DNA of 64,000 nucleotides. Source: Oceanicola sp. S124. Lineage in GTDB: Bacteria > Pseudomonadota > Alphaproteobacteria > Rhodobacterales > Rhodobacteraceae. The position numbers were made by a program, and so were the translations under genes. The stretch covers positions 62,001-126,000 of the forward strand of contig NZ_AFPM01000017.1 of assembly GCF_000220565.1 (NCBI RefSeq), given 5' to 3'. Shown in pieces: positions 45,257 to 54,576 of this stretch (position 1 is its first letter; each line of letters begins with the position of its first letter). Below the pieces are notes generated by a model. That model did not search any database and was not told the DNA's origin. It saw nothing but the letters and a program-made list of their open reading frames with translations.

Positions 45257-46549
45257 TTACATCGTGCCGGGCAACCAGAGCACGAGGACGGGAAAGGCGA
45301 TCAGCAGCACCAGGCGCAGCAGGTCGGTGAAGATGAAGGGGATCACGCCCCGGAAGATCGTCGTCAGCTTCACGTCCCGGGCAATCGTGTTGATCACGAA
45401 GACATTGATGCCCACGGGCGGAGAGATCATCCCCAGTTCCGCCACCATGACCACGATGATCCCGAACCAGATCGGATCGAAGCCCAGTGAGATCACCACC
45501 GGGTAGACGATGGGCACCAGCAGCAGGATCATCGCCATGGTGTCCAGGATGCAGCCCGCCAGGATGAAGGCCAGCAGGATCAGCCCGAGGGTGCCATAGG
45601 CCGAGAAATCGAGGCCGACCAGCCAGTCCGTCAGCTTCTGCGGGGCCCGGGTGATGGCCAGGAAGTAGCCGAAGAGCACGGCTCCGATCAGCACCGTGTA
45701 GACCGAGACCGAGGTGCGCAGCGCCTCGACGAGGCTGTCGAGGATGGTGCGGAAGCTGAGCCGGCCGCGCGCCACGCCGATCACCAGGGTGACGAAGGCG
45801 CCGACGGCGGCGGCCTCGGTCGGGGTGGCGATGCCCATGTAGATCACCCCGATGACGGCGATGAACAGCAGGGTGACGGCCCAGATCGGCGCCAGGGCGG
45901 CAAGGGCCTCGCGCCAGTCGAAGGGGCTGCCGGCGGGCAGGCCGCGCCGGTGCATGGTCAGGATCGTGCCCATGTAGAGCAGCACCGCCAGCAGGCCGGG
46001 GATGACACCTGCGATGAACAGCTGGCCGACGTCGTTTTCGGTGATGTAGGCGTAGATCACCAGGATCACCGAGGGCGGGATCATTGAGCCGAGGGTGCCG
46101 CCGGCGGCGATGACACCCGTGGCCACGTCCTCGCGGTAGCCATGGCGGCGCATCTCGGGCAGGGCGACCTTTGTCATCGTGGCAGCCGTGGCGACCGAGC
46201 TGCCGCAGATCGCCGAGAACCCGCCGCAGGCTGCCACGGTCGACAGCGCCAGGCCGCCGCGGAACTGGCCGAACCAGGCGTTGGCGGCGCGGAACATCTC
46301 GCGGCTCATGCCCGAGTTGGTGGCGAGGATCCCCATCAGGATGAAGAAGGGCACCAGCGTCAGGTTGAAATCGGTGACGGTGCGCACCGGCGCCGTGGCC
46401 AGTAGGTTCAACGCCGGGCCGACGCCGCGGATCATCGCGAAGCCGCCAAGCCCGACAAGCCCGAGGGCCACGCCGATCGGCACCCGCACCAGCAGCATGG
46501 CGAAGAGCGCGACGAAACCTCCGATGGCGGTGAGGTCAGCGAGTGTCAT
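45257..46549 (-). CDS. dctM: TRAP transporter large permease (DctM), second system
   Basis: The 430-residue protein shows the DctM markers MLLVRVPIGVALGLVGLGGF, GGFSAICGSSVATAATMTK, IPPSVILVIYAYITE and ISPPVGINVFVINTIA. It overlaps the DctQ gene by 14 bases. Sequence differs clearly from the first DctM (35490), so this is another system with another substrate, probably the acid handled by the acyl-CoA operon at 48.9-52.3 kb. Confidence 0.93.
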   Translation of the reverse strand: MTLADLTAIGGFVALFAMLLVRVPIGVALGLVGLGGFAMIRGVGPALNLLATAPVRTVTDFNLTLVPFFILMGILATNSGMSREMFRAANAWFGQFRGGLALSTVAACGGFSAICGSSVATAATMTKVALPEMRRHGYREDVATGVIAAGGTLGSMIPPSVILVIYAYITENDVGQLFIAGVIPGLLAVLLYMGTILTMHRRGLPAGSPFDWREALAALAPIWAVTLLFIAVIGVIYMGIATPTEAAAVGAFVTLVIGVARGRLSFRTILDSLVEALRTSVSVYTVLIGAVLFGYFLAITRAPQKLTDWLVGLDFSAYGTLGLILLAFILAGCILDTMAMILLLVPIVYPVVISLGFDPIWFGIIVVMVAELGMISPPVGINVFVINTIARDVKLTTIFRGVIPFIFTDLLRLVLLIAFPVLVLWLPGTM

Positions 46550-47060
46550 GGGCCACGTCCTCGATTTCCTGCGCTTCGGCAGAGCTCAGCTGGTCGCGGC
46601 CGCTGGCAATGCGCCAGAGCTTGATCGCGATGGTGAAGAGGCTGGCCAGCATGCCCAGCCAGATCAGCCCGTAGAAGGGCCAGATCGGCAGGCGCAGGTC
46701 ATAGGTCAGCTGGTTCGAGCGCATTGCCGAGAGCGTCGCGCCATGCACCTTCCAGACCAGCAGCCCGGCAAAGAGCAGCAGCACGCCCCAGGCGAAACTG
46801 TTGATCACCCGGCGCAGGCGCGGGCCGGTGGCATCGACCAGCAGGTCAACCTGGATATGTCCGCCGCGGAAGCCGATCACCGCGAACCCCCAGAAGAGGC
46901 AGGCGCCGACCAGCAGGCGGGCGATGTCGAAGCTGTCGGGGATGGGCGCGGCGAAGGCATAGCGCCCCAGGGTCGAGGCCACGACCAGAAGCATGACCGC
47001 CCCCAGCAACAGCGCCGAGACGACCTCGATCCCGCGAATGAACAGATTGATGGCGCGCAA
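46536..47060 (-). CDS. dctQ: TRAP transporter small permease (DctQ), second system
   Basis: The 174-residue protein has four membrane segments (LLLGAVMLLVVASTLGRYAF and FYGLIWLGMLASLFTIAIKL among them) and the FRGGHIQVDLL stretch that marks DctQ. The start is TTG 47060, chosen because GGAGG lies six bases upstream. It is between DctP and DctM genes. Confidence 0.88.
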   Translation of the reverse strand: MRAINLFIRGIEVVSALLLGAVMLLVVASTLGRYAFAAPIPDSFDIARLLVGACLFWGFAVIGFRGGHIQVDLLVDATGPRLRRVINSFAWGVLLLFAGLLVWKVHGATLSAMRSNQLTYDLRLPIWPFYGLIWLGMLASLFTIAIKLWRIASGRDQLSSAEAQEIEDVAHDTR

Positions 47061-47094
47061 TGCGACCTCCGGTTCGTCGAGAGGAAGGGGAAGG

Positions 47095-47123
47095 GCCCCG
47101 GCCCGCCCGAAGGGGGCCGGGGC
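47095..47123 (-). repeat. Hairpin between dctP and dctQ, second system
   Basis: GCCCCGGCCC and GGGCCGGGGC form a perfect 10-bp stem in the 69-base gap after the binding-protein gene. It has the same place as the hairpin at 37379-37404 and may adjust the ratio of binding protein to permease. Confidence 0.65.
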
Positions 47124-47129
47124 AGGGCA

Positions 47130-48158
47130 TCACTGCCCGAAGGCGCCGCCGGCCTCGGTCAGGCCATCGACCAGGTCCTGCAGGGTGCCCTGCGGATCCT
47201 CGAGGCCCGCCGCGGCGGCATCGCTAGCCCAGCCGGTGCGGATGGTATCCGACAGGGCCGTCCACTCGGCCATCTGCGCCTCGTCCGGGACGTAGAAGGT
47301 GTGATCCTCGCGCGCTTCGAAGTCGGACCGGCTGCCGGCTTCGACCTCGGCCCAGCCGGTGGCGATCTTCTGCGACCACTCGGGGGTGCAATGCGCGTCG
47401 ATCACCGCGCGGTTCTGCTCCGAGAGGCCCTCGTATACGCCCTTGTTAATCGCGTAGACGAAGGCCACCGAGTAGAGCGGCAGGTCGAGGTGGTGGGTCA
47501 CCACGTCGTCCACCCCGAACAGGATCAGCGAGTTCCAGGGTGAGGTGGTCATGTCGACGGCGCCCGAGGACAGGATCTCGCGCATTTCGGGGACCGGCAC
47601 CTGCACGGTGCTGCCGCCGGCGGTGGCGATCATCTTGGCGATGGTGCCCTGCGGCGGGCGCACGTTCTTGCCCTGCAGGTCCGAGGGCGCGGCGACCGGG
47701 CCGGAGGTGCCGTGCAGCAGGCCGGGCTCGTGCAGGTGGACCATGCAGACCTTCACGTCGGGCATCTCCTGCTCGGCGTAGTCCATGTACCATTCATGCA
47801 GCGCCTTGCTGGCCGTGGTCGCGTTCGACACCAGGAAGGGTAGCTCGGCCGCCGCGATGATCGGGAAGCGCCCGGCCTGGTAGCCGGGGTTGATGAAGGT
47901 GATGTCGGCGATGCCGTCGCGCGCCATGTCGTAGTGGTCGGGGGCCGCACCCAGTTGCTGTGCGGGATAGAGATCGATGGCGATGCGCCCTTCGGAGGCT
48001 TCCGAGATCGACTGGATCCAGGGCTCGAAGCCGGTGGATTGCAGCGAATGCACCGGCGGCAGCCAGTGCGAGAAGGCCAGCGAGACCTCCTGGGCGATGG
48101 CGCCGACGGGGGCGGTGAGGGCCGTGGTGGCAACCGCGGCGAGCAGTGTCTTCTTCAT
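47130..48158 (-). CDS. dctP: TRAP transporter periplasmic binding protein (DctP), second system
   Basis: The 342-residue protein starts at ATG 48158 (GGGAGG upstream) with signal MKKTLLAAVATTALTAPVGA. The mature part has SHWLPPVHSLQSTGFEPWIQ, GPVAAPSDLQGKNVRPPQGT (substrate Arg region) and MREILSSGAVDMTTSPWNSL. It is of the family's normal length. It lies between the MarR gene and the permeases. Confidence 0.92.
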   Translation of the reverse strand: MKKTLLAAVATTALTAPVGAIAQEVSLAFSHWLPPVHSLQSTGFEPWIQSISEASEGRIAIDLYPAQQLGAAPDHYDMARDGIADITFINPGYQAGRFPIIAAAELPFLVSNATTASKALHEWYMDYAEQEMPDVKVCMVHLHEPGLLHGTSGPVAAPSDLQGKNVRPPQGTIAKMIATAGGSTVQVPVPEMREILSSGAVDMTTSPWNSLILFGVDDVVTHHLDLPLYSVAFVYAINKGVYEGLSEQNRAVIDAHCTPEWSQKIATGWAEVEAGSRSDFEAREDHTFYVPDEAQMAEWTALSDTIRTGWASDAAAAGLEDPQGTLQDLVDGLTEAGGAFGQ

Positions 48159-48243
48159 GTAGTCCTCCCTTGAAAACGTGCCGCCCCTGGGCGGCAACTG
48201 AAATCCGGACCGCATCTCCTCCACGCGGACCGGTCCTTTGCTG

Positions 48244-48741
48244 TCAGAGCTTGCGCAGGTTCTCCACGATCCGGGCCAGGCCCTCGACCATGACCCGGAT
48301 CTGCTCCGGGCTGAGACCGGCGGTCATGTTGCGCTCCATCTGCAGCGCCGAGGCGCTGAGCTCGGCGACCACCTGGTCGCCCTTGCCGGTCAGGAAGACC
48401 GCCTTTGCGCGGCGGTCGCCTTCGACGTCGCGGCGCTCCACGATGCCTTCGCTTTCCATGCGGTCGAGAATCGGGACCAGGCTGGAGCGTTGCAGCCCAA
48501 CCGCCTCGGCCAGGCGATGCTGCGGCGCGCCGGGGTTGTTCTTGACGATCGACAGCAGGCCCAGGAAGCGCGCCGCGCCGCCATAGCCCGGCTGCTTCTT
48601 CTCGAACTGCCGGTAGGACAGGATCTGCGCCATGCGGATCTGGAAGTTGAGCGAATGCTGCAGCTCCTCGCCGAGGGGCAGCAGGGCGTCGGGGTTCTCG
48701 GCGTCGCACTCGGCGGTCGGGATCTCGGAAGCGTCGCTCAT
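48244..48741 (-). CDS. MarR-family transcriptional regulator
   Basis: The 165-residue protein has a winged helix at about 60-125: LLSIVKNNPGAPQHRLAEAV, QRSSLVPILDRMESEGIVER and wing EGDRRAKAVFLTGKGD. It diverges from the acyl-CoA operon and is the first leftward gene before the TRAP genes. Inverted TCGAACKAT repeats in the space between (48752-48786) are the likely operator. Ligand is probably the imported acid or its CoA ester (inference). Confidence 0.88.
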   Translation of the reverse strand: MSDASEIPTAECDAENPDALLPLGEELQHSLNFQIRMAQILSYRQFEKKQPGYGGAARFLGLLSIVKNNPGAPQHRLAEAVGLQRSSLVPILDRMESEGIVERRDVEGDRRAKAVFLTGKGDQVVAELSASALQMERNMTAGLSPEQIRVMVEGLARIVENLRKL

Positions 48742-48751
48742 GGTGTGCCCA

Positions 48752-48786
48752 ATCGTTCGATGTCAGATTGATTGATGTCGAACTAT
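48752..48786. promoter_or_regulatory. Putative MarR operator with inverted repeats
   Basis: ATCGTTCGA (48752-48760) and TCGAACTAT (48778-48786) are near-perfect inverted repeats, 26 bp apart centre to centre, and TTCGAT repeats next to each. They lie between the MarR gene and the divergent acyl-CoA operon. Confidence 0.55.
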
Positions 48787-48863
48787 TCGATAGCATCCCT
48801 TTCGTGACCTGTCCAGCGACCTGACTGCTGGGGGAGGCGGGCCGCTGTGGAGGAGTGCTTGAA

Positions 48864-50582
48864 ATGACGACCGAACTGGACACCCGTGCCTGGTGGAAAC
48901 CCGACGACAGCGGGCCCGAGATTCTCGAGGTGACGCTGGGCGAGATGCTGGACCGCCAGGCGGCGCTGCACCCGTCGCGCCCCGCCGTGACCGTCGACGA
49001 GGGCGCCGGGGCGGGCGGGTCAGCCTGGAGCTACGGCGAGCTGCGCGACGCGGTGGACGAGGTGGCGCGCGGGCTGATGGCCCTGGGACTCCGCAGGGGG
49101 GATCACGTGGCGGTCATGGCGCAGAACTGCGCCGAGTGGGTTCTGCTGGAATATGCGCTGGCCAAGACCGGTGCGGTGCTGGTCACGGTCAATCCGGCCC
49201 TGCTGCGCGACGAGCTGGCCTATGTTCTGGGCCAGAGCCGCGCCCGGGCGCTGATCTTCGCGCCTGGCTACCGGTCGAACGACATTGCCGCGGCGCTGCA
49301 GGAGCTGATGCCCGACCTCGCCGGGCTTGGCGATGGCCGCCGTCGGGACGGTACGGAGCTGCCGGGGCTGGAGCTGCTGATCGGCCTTGCCGGGGCGCCC
49401 GGTTTCGCCATGCCCTTCGAGCGGATGTGCGCGGGCGCCGTGGCAGTGACGCCGGGCGAGCTCGCGGCCCGTCAGGCAGAGGTGCAAAGCGGCGACGTCT
49501 GCCAGATCCAGTATACCTCGGGCACCACGGGCAAGCCCAAGGGCGCGATGCTGACCCACAGGTCGACGGTGAACAACGCCCGGCTGACGGCGGACCGGGG
49601 GGGCTTCGGCCCCTCGGACGTGCTGCTCTCGGCGATGCCGCTGTTCCATACCGCCGGCTGTGTCTGCAACGTGATGACCATGCTGGTGTCGGGCGGGCAC
49701 CTCGTCACCATGGACAGCTTCGAGGCGGGACGGATGCTGCAGCTCTGGGATGCCCATGCGCCGACGGTGCTGAACGCCGTGCCCACGATGATGACCCGGA
49801 TGCTGGAACACCCCGATTTCGCCAGATATCGCACCCGCACCCTGCGCAAGGCCTTCACCGGGGGTACCAACATTCCCCCCAGCCTGATGCGGCGGATGAA
49901 GGAACAGACCGGCGGCGATCCCCTGATCCTCATGGGGATGACCGAATGCAGCCCGGTCATCACCCTGACCAGCCCCGACGACAGCTTCGAAGAGCAACTG
50001 GCCACCGCCGGAACGCCGCTGCCGCGCACCGAGATCCGCATCGTCGATCCCCTGACCGGCGCCCCCTGCGCCTGGGGCGAGAGCGGCGAGCTGTGCATTC
50101 GCGGCTACACCACGATGGCGGGCTACTTCGACATGCCAGAAAAGACCGCCGAGACCATAGATTCAGAGGGCTGGCTGCATTCGGGCGATCTTGCCGTCCT
50201 GGCGCCGACCGGACACCTCAGGATCGTCGGCCGCCTGAAGGACATGATCATCCGCGGCGGCGAGAACGTCTACCCGGTCGAAATAGAGGAGTGTCTGTTG
50301 GACCATGAAACCGTGAGCCAGGCCCAGGTGGTCGGCGTGCCCGATCCCGACCTCGGCGAGGAAATCTGTGCCTTCGTCATGCCTGCGCCCGGGGTGCAGC
50401 TGGACCCGCAGGCCCTGCAGGCCCATTGCCGCTCCCGCATGGCGCGGCACAAGATGCCGAAGTACATCCAGCCGATGGATGCCCTGCCGCTGACCGCCAA
50501 TGGCAAGGTGCAGAAGTTCGCCCTGCGCGACGAGGCCGCGCGGCTCGTCGCCTCGGGGGCGCTGGTGCCGGTGCCCCGATGA
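48864..50582 (+). CDS. Acyl-CoA synthetase, AMP-binding family
   Basis: The 572-residue protein activates a carboxylic acid to its CoA ester. P-loop-like motif YTSGTTGKPKGAMLTH lies at about 216-231; GGENVYPVEIEECL (about 465) and LTANGKVQKFALRDE with the catalytic Lys are at the C-terminus. Start is ATG 48864, nine bases after GGAGG; GTG 48855 abuts the site. Size is normal for medium-chain or aryl acid ligases. It overlaps the next gene by four bases. Confidence 0.93.
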   Translation: MTTELDTRAWWKPDDSGPEILEVTLGEMLDRQAALHPSRPAVTVDEGAGAGGSAWSYGELRDAVDEVARGLMALGLRRGDHVAVMAQNCAEWVLLEYALAKTGAVLVTVNPALLRDELAYVLGQSRARALIFAPGYRSNDIAAALQELMPDLAGLGDGRRRDGTELPGLELLIGLAGAPGFAMPFERMCAGAVAVTPGELAARQAEVQSGDVCQIQYTSGTTGKPKGAMLTHRSTVNNARLTADRGGFGPSDVLLSAMPLFHTAGCVCNVMTMLVSGGHLVTMDSFEAGRMLQLWDAHAPTVLNAVPTMMTRMLEHPDFARYRTRTLRKAFTGGTNIPPSLMRRMKEQTGGDPLILMGMTECSPVITLTSPDDSFEEQLATAGTPLPRTEIRIVDPLTGAPCAWGESGELCIRGYTTMAGYFDMPEKTAETIDSEGWLHSGDLAVLAPTGHLRIVGRLKDMIIRGGENVYPVEIEECLLDHETVSQAQVVGVPDPDLGEEICAFVMPAPGVQLDPQALQAHCRSRMARHKMPKYIQPMDALPLTANGKVQKFALRDEAARLVASGALVPVPR

Positions 50583-51388
50583 GCGTGCCCTTCCTCTACG
50601 AGCGCGACGGCCATGTTGCCACGCTGACCTTCAACCGTCCCGCGCAGCGCAATGCCATCAGCCCCGAGGTCGCCTGCCGGCTGGCCGATGCCATGGGCGA
50701 GATCGCCGAGGATGACGCGATTCGCGTCGTCATCCTGACCGGTGCCGGCGACAAGGCCTTCTGCGCCGGGGGCGACCTGGCCCTTTCGCTGCCGCTGCTC
50801 TCGGGGGCGCGGGCGCCGGAAACCGAGTGGGACCGCCGCTTTCTCGAGGACGAGACGGTGCATGCCCGCACGGCGCTGCGCGGCTTCGACATGCCCAAGC
50901 CCATCGTGGCGGCGGTCAACGGGCCCTGCATGGCGGGCGGGATGGAGATCCTGCTGGCCACCGACATCCGCCTTGCGGTGCCCGGCGCCAGCTTCGCCCT
51001 GCCGGAAGCGGCGCGGGGGGTGATCCCCTTCGCCGGGGCCCTGGCGCGGCTGCCACGGCAGATCCCCTACGCTGTTGCGATGGAGATGATGGTGGCCAAT
51101 GTGCCGATGCCTGCCGAGACCGCCCTGCGCCACGGGCTGATCAACCGCATTGTCCCGCCCTCAGAGCTGATGGCGGCGGCCCGCGAGATGGCTGACCGGA
51201 TCGCCGCCAGCGCGCCGGTCTCGGTACAGCAGATCAAGGCCACGGTGACCGGGGCCATGGGGCGGCCTCTCGAGGAAGGCTTTGCACTGGAAGACCGTGC
51301 CAAGGCCATCGTGATGGAGACCGAGGACGCGCGCGAGGGGCCGCGTGCCTTCATGGAAAAGCGCGCCCCGCGCTACAGGGGGCGTTGA
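50579..51388 (+). CDS. Enoyl-CoA hydratase/isomerase family protein
   Basis: The 269-residue crotonase has LTGAGDKAFCAGGDLALS (oxyanion loop, about 55-72) and VNGPCMAGGMEILLATDIRL (about 115-134). These line the CoA and active site. It adds water to an enoyl-CoA or does a related reaction. It overlaps the ligase gene and precedes an SDR gene, so the operon covers activation, hydration and oxidation steps. Confidence 0.92.
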   Translation: MSVPFLYERDGHVATLTFNRPAQRNAISPEVACRLADAMGEIAEDDAIRVVILTGAGDKAFCAGGDLALSLPLLSGARAPETEWDRRFLEDETVHARTALRGFDMPKPIVAAVNGPCMAGGMEILLATDIRLAVPGASFALPEAARGVIPFAGALARLPRQIPYAVAMEMMVANVPMPAETALRHGLINRIVPPSELMAAAREMADRIAASAPVSVQQIKATVTGAMGRPLEEGFALEDRAKAIVMETEDAREGPRAFMEKRAPRYRGR

Positions 51389-51389
51389 G

Positions 51390-52301
51390 ATGACCGGACA
51401 GACGCTGGACCTTGCGGGGCAGGTGGCCCTGGTCACCGGCGCGGGGCGCGGCATCGGCCGGGCCGTGGCGCTCGACCTCGCGCGCGCCGGGGCGGCGGTG
51501 GTGGTCAATGACCTCGACCGGGCCCCGGCCGAGGCCGTGGCCGAGGAGATCCGGGCCGGGGGCGGGCAGGCCATTGCCGTTGCGGCCGAGATCGGCACCG
51601 GCGGCAGCGCCGAGACCTGCATCGAGGCCGCGCTGGCGGCCTTCGGGCGGTTCGACATCCTCTGCACAAATGCCGGGGTGCTGCGCGACAACGTGTTGTG
51701 GAAGACCGAGGACGAGGCCTTCGACCTGGTCCTGCGCACCCATCTGCGCGGCACCTTCCAGTGCGGCCGCGCCGCCGCCCGGCATTTCCGCGCCACCGGG
51801 CAGGGGGGCGCGATCATCACCGTCGGTTCGCCTGCCGGGCAACTCGGCAACTTCGGCCAGTCGGCCTATTCGGCGGCCAAGGCCGGGATCGTCGGCATGA
51901 CCCGCACCTGGGCGGTCGAGCTGCAGCGAGCCGGCGTCGCCGTGAATGCCATCATCCCGACCGCCCTGACCCGGATGACCGAGACCATGCCCTCGCTTGC
52001 GGGCTACGTGGAGGCGCTGAAGCGGGGTGAGCCGCTGCCGGAGCACCTGCGCTCCGAGCAGGGCATCGGCACGCCCGAGGATATCGCTCCGCTGGTCACC
52101 TTCCTTGCCTCACCTGTCGCGCGGGACATCACCGGACAGTGCCTGGGGATCGGAGGCGACCGCCTGTCGATCTGGTCTCACCCCGGCGAGCTGGGCGCCT
52201 TGGTCCGGACCGGCGGCTGGACCGCGGCGGAAATCGCTGCGGCCTGGGCGGAGCTGAGCCGGGACCGCTTGCAGACCTGTGGCGTTGAAGTGCCCGAATG
52301 A
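51390..52301 (+). CDS. Short-chain dehydrogenase (SDR), likely hydroxyacyl-CoA or related
   Basis: The 303-residue protein has the NAD(P) loop TGAGRGIGRAVALDLARAG (about 16-34), NAG at about 91, Ser in VGSPAG and YSAAKAG as the catalytic Tyr-Lys. A C-terminal extension (TGQCLGIGGDRLSIWSHPGE) resembles the SDR part of multifunctional beta-oxidation enzymes. It would oxidise the hydroxyacyl-CoA from the hydratase. Start at ATG 51390. Confidence 0.9.
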   Translation: MTGQTLDLAGQVALVTGAGRGIGRAVALDLARAGAAVVVNDLDRAPAEAVAEEIRAGGGQAIAVAAEIGTGGSAETCIEAALAAFGRFDILCTNAGVLRDNVLWKTEDEAFDLVLRTHLRGTFQCGRAAARHFRATGQGGAIITVGSPAGQLGNFGQSAYSAAKAGIVGMTRTWAVELQRAGVAVNAIIPTALTRMTETMPSLAGYVEALKRGEPLPEHLRSEQGIGTPEDIAPLVTFLASPVARDITGQCLGIGGDRLSIWSHPGELGALVRTGGWTAAEIAAAWAELSRDRLQTCGVEVPE

Positions 52302-52439
52302 CCGGAGCGCCTTGACGGAGGAGGCGCGCGACCAGCACCTTCGATGCTTCACCCAATCGCAATGGCCTGCGTTGATCCGATGCGCCCGGGGATGATGGTC
52401 CGCCGATGCCCCCCCCTGCAACCGATGGATGCGCCGGAG

Positions 52440-52698
52440 CGAGATGGGGGATGCGCGCCTTGCAGCCTGCTGGGGCACTGGTCCTGATCCGCTTGTCCTG
52501 CGAGGTTTCGTGGAACCAATTGGCATCATGGCCTCGGTCAGCAAGTAGCCTCTGCGCAGCTGGCAGACCGCCCAGAAGGGCTGCCGCGCCAGTGTGATCC
52601 CTGACCTGACCGGCAGACATGAAGAACCTGATCGTGCGTCCCTTCGTCTCGGTCACCGCGTGGGGCCTGGTGTCCATCCCACCCTTGGTGCGACCCCT
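52440..52698 (-). pseudogene. IS5-type transposase remnant
   Basis: Read on the minus strand, RGRTKGGMDTRPHAVTETKG ... FFMSAGQVRDHTGAAALLGG ... LLADRGHDANWFHE matches the central part of IS5-family transposases (usual form GRTKGGMNTKLHAV ... LLADRGYDADWF). A stop lies just upstream, and the frame degrades after about residue 75. No ends or inverted repeats are found, so it is a dead fragment. It fills the space between the SDR operon and the HxlR gene. Confidence 0.75.
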
Positions 52699-52758
52699 CT
52701 AGGGAGATTGTTGCGCAATGCCCTGCGGGGCAATGGATCAGGCGCCGGCTTCCGCCTT

Positions 52759-53139
52759 CTACTCCGCAGGCTTGAGGCCAAACGCATCTTCATGGGCGAC
52801 ATCCGCTGCCCAGTCATAAAGCTCGGACAAGATGGTGCGGAGGGCCTCTCCTCGTGCGGTCAGGCCGTAGGTGACTTCGCGCGGATAGGTGTTCGTCTCG
52901 GTTCGCTGTACCAGATCGCGGCGCGTCAGCCCGGTAATCCTGTCGGTCAGGACCTTGGGCGAGATCCGCGGCAAGAGCGCCTGAAGTTCGGAATATCGCT
53001 TTGGTCCACCTGAAAGATGCCACAACAGCAGGGCGTTCCATCGGTGCCCCAGAAAGCCCAGCCAGTCCTCGGCAACGCATTCGTCGGGACGGCAGACAGC
53101 GGCCGAGGGCGCTTTCGGTTCGGGCATCGTGCTTCCCAT
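52759..53139 (-). CDS. HxlR-family transcriptional regulator
   Basis: The 126-residue protein has WLGFLGHRWNALLLWHLSGG (about 26-45), RYSELQALLPRISPKVLTDR and the wing RTETNTYPREVTYGLTARGE, the HxlR winged helix. Family members often sense aldehydes or quinones. It diverges from the NAD-binding protein gene at 53215, its likely target. ATG 53127 has a better ribosome site (GGGAAG) than ATG 53139. Confidence 0.88.
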   Translation of the reverse strand: MGSTMPEPKAPSAAVCRPDECVAEDWLGFLGHRWNALLLWHLSGGPKRYSELQALLPRISPKVLTDRITGLTRRDLVQRTETNTYPREVTYGLTARGEALRTILSELYDWAADVAHEDAFGLKPAE

Positions 53140-53214
53140 TTGGTTAGTCCAGAGTCGGCGTGTTCTAGGCGGTCGCGGGCACTATAGCAGGTCCGAACGC
53201 ATGAGGAACATGAC

Positions 53215-54219
53215 ATGGGACGAATACTCATTATCGGCGGCTACGGCCATGTGGGGCAGAAAATTGCGCGACGGCTCGTGGCGGCCGGCAGGACGGTGAC
53301 GCTCGCCGGGCGCGACGGTGCAAGGGCACGAACGGTTGCGGCGCGCCTGGGGTGCGAGGGGACGAAGCTGGATCTCGGGCGTCCCGAAAGCTGGGCCGGG
53401 CCCCTGTCGACGGCCTCGGTCGTGATCTGTTGTCTCGACACGCAGTCCGCAGAGCTGGCACGGGCCGTTCTTGCGCGTGGTGCACGCCTGATCGACATCT
53501 CGGCCACAGACGCGGTACTGCGCCGGATCGAGCAACTGGATGGCCTGGCAGCGAGGGCCGGTACGCTGGCGGTATTGTCGGTTGGTCTGGCGCCCGGGTT
53601 GACCAACCTCCTGGTGCAGGAGGCGCGCGCGCGATGCCCGGATGCGACCCGTTTTCGTATCGGTGTCCTTCTGGGACTGGGCGACAGCCACGGTCCGGCC
53701 GCGATCGACTGGACCCTGCGCAGTCTGTCGCCCCTTGCCACCAGTGATATCCAGCCCCTGCGCTTCGGAGATGACCGACGGGCTCTGCCATCGATCCCGT
53801 TCGACTTTTCCGATCAACACAGCCTGATGCGCCGGGGGATCCCGAAGGTCGAGACCCGGCTGACCCTGGCTTCACCGCTCATCACTCCTCTGACCTTGCG
53901 GGCGCTGGCATGGATCGCGGCGCGGCCCGCCCTTCGACGGGCCCTTGCCGGCAGCATGCCCTTCCTCAGGATTGGCAGCGACCGGGCGGCGCTGGTCGTC
54001 GAGGCCTTTGCCGATGACAAGCAGGTGCCTGCATGTCGCCTCGTCCTGGAGGGCCGCGCGGAAGCAGAGATGACCGCGCAGGTCGCTGCGGACGTCGCGC
54101 TGCGGATCGAGGCCATGCAGGAACACGGCGTGCGGCATCTCGATGAGGTCTTGCGTCTGGCGGATATGTCCGCGGCGCTCTCCGCGCAACATATCACGTT
54201 CCCTGGCGCAAAATCGTAG
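53215..54219 (+). CDS. NAD(P)-binding protein, saccharopine dehydrogenase-like
   Basis: The 334-residue protein begins MGRILIIGGYGHVGQKIARR, a Rossmann loop GGYGHVG, then LAGRDGARARTVAARLGC. The layout resembles the saccharopine dehydrogenase/NAD-binding family, whose members have varied or unknown reactions. Ribosome site AGGAAC before ATG 53215. It is divergent from the HxlR regulator, so it is probably induced by the same signal. Confidence 0.8.
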   Translation: MGRILIIGGYGHVGQKIARRLVAAGRTVTLAGRDGARARTVAARLGCEGTKLDLGRPESWAGPLSTASVVICCLDTQSAELARAVLARGARLIDISATDAVLRRIEQLDGLAARAGTLAVLSVGLAPGLTNLLVQEARARCPDATRFRIGVLLGLGDSHGPAAIDWTLRSLSPLATSDIQPLRFGDDRRALPSIPFDFSDQHSLMRRGIPKVETRLTLASPLITPLTLRALAWIAARPALRRALAGSMPFLRIGSDRAALVVEAFADDKQVPACRLVLEGRAEAEMTAQVAADVALRIEAMQEHGVRHLDEVLRLADMSAALSAQHITFPGAKS

Positions 54220-54576
54220 GGGCGTCTTTCCCTGAAGCTGATGGTGGACCGACGGCATGGCGACCGCATCGCGCCGGGATCGCACCTGCCTTGAAGGCGG
54301 TTGATCGATGCTGCACCCGTCGCTTCCGGCCCTTTTCGGCCGTTCGCGCCGGGTGCAGCAGATGACCGGTCAAAGCCCGATCTTGCCATTGGTCCGATGC
54401 CGCACCTTTCAAGGCAAGGGCGGGCTATCCCGTCGCAGACTGGCCTATAGCGTCGAGCCAGAGTCATGAAGGCAGTCTCATCCCATGCCCCTCGTGCAAA
54501 GGAAGGAGGCGGGTCTTCGGAAGAGAATGCCCCTGCCGGAGGGGGCGGCGAGGGCATGGGACAGATCAGTCCGGGG
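54220..54576. other. 357-bp gap with a long inverted repeat
   Basis: No gene is seen. A 10-bp perfect inverted repeat, GCTGCACCCG/CGGGTGCAGC (54310-54359), encloses a smaller CGGCC/GGCCG stem. It lies 90 bases after the NAD-binding protein gene. It may be a transcription end or an element remnant. Confidence 0.5.
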
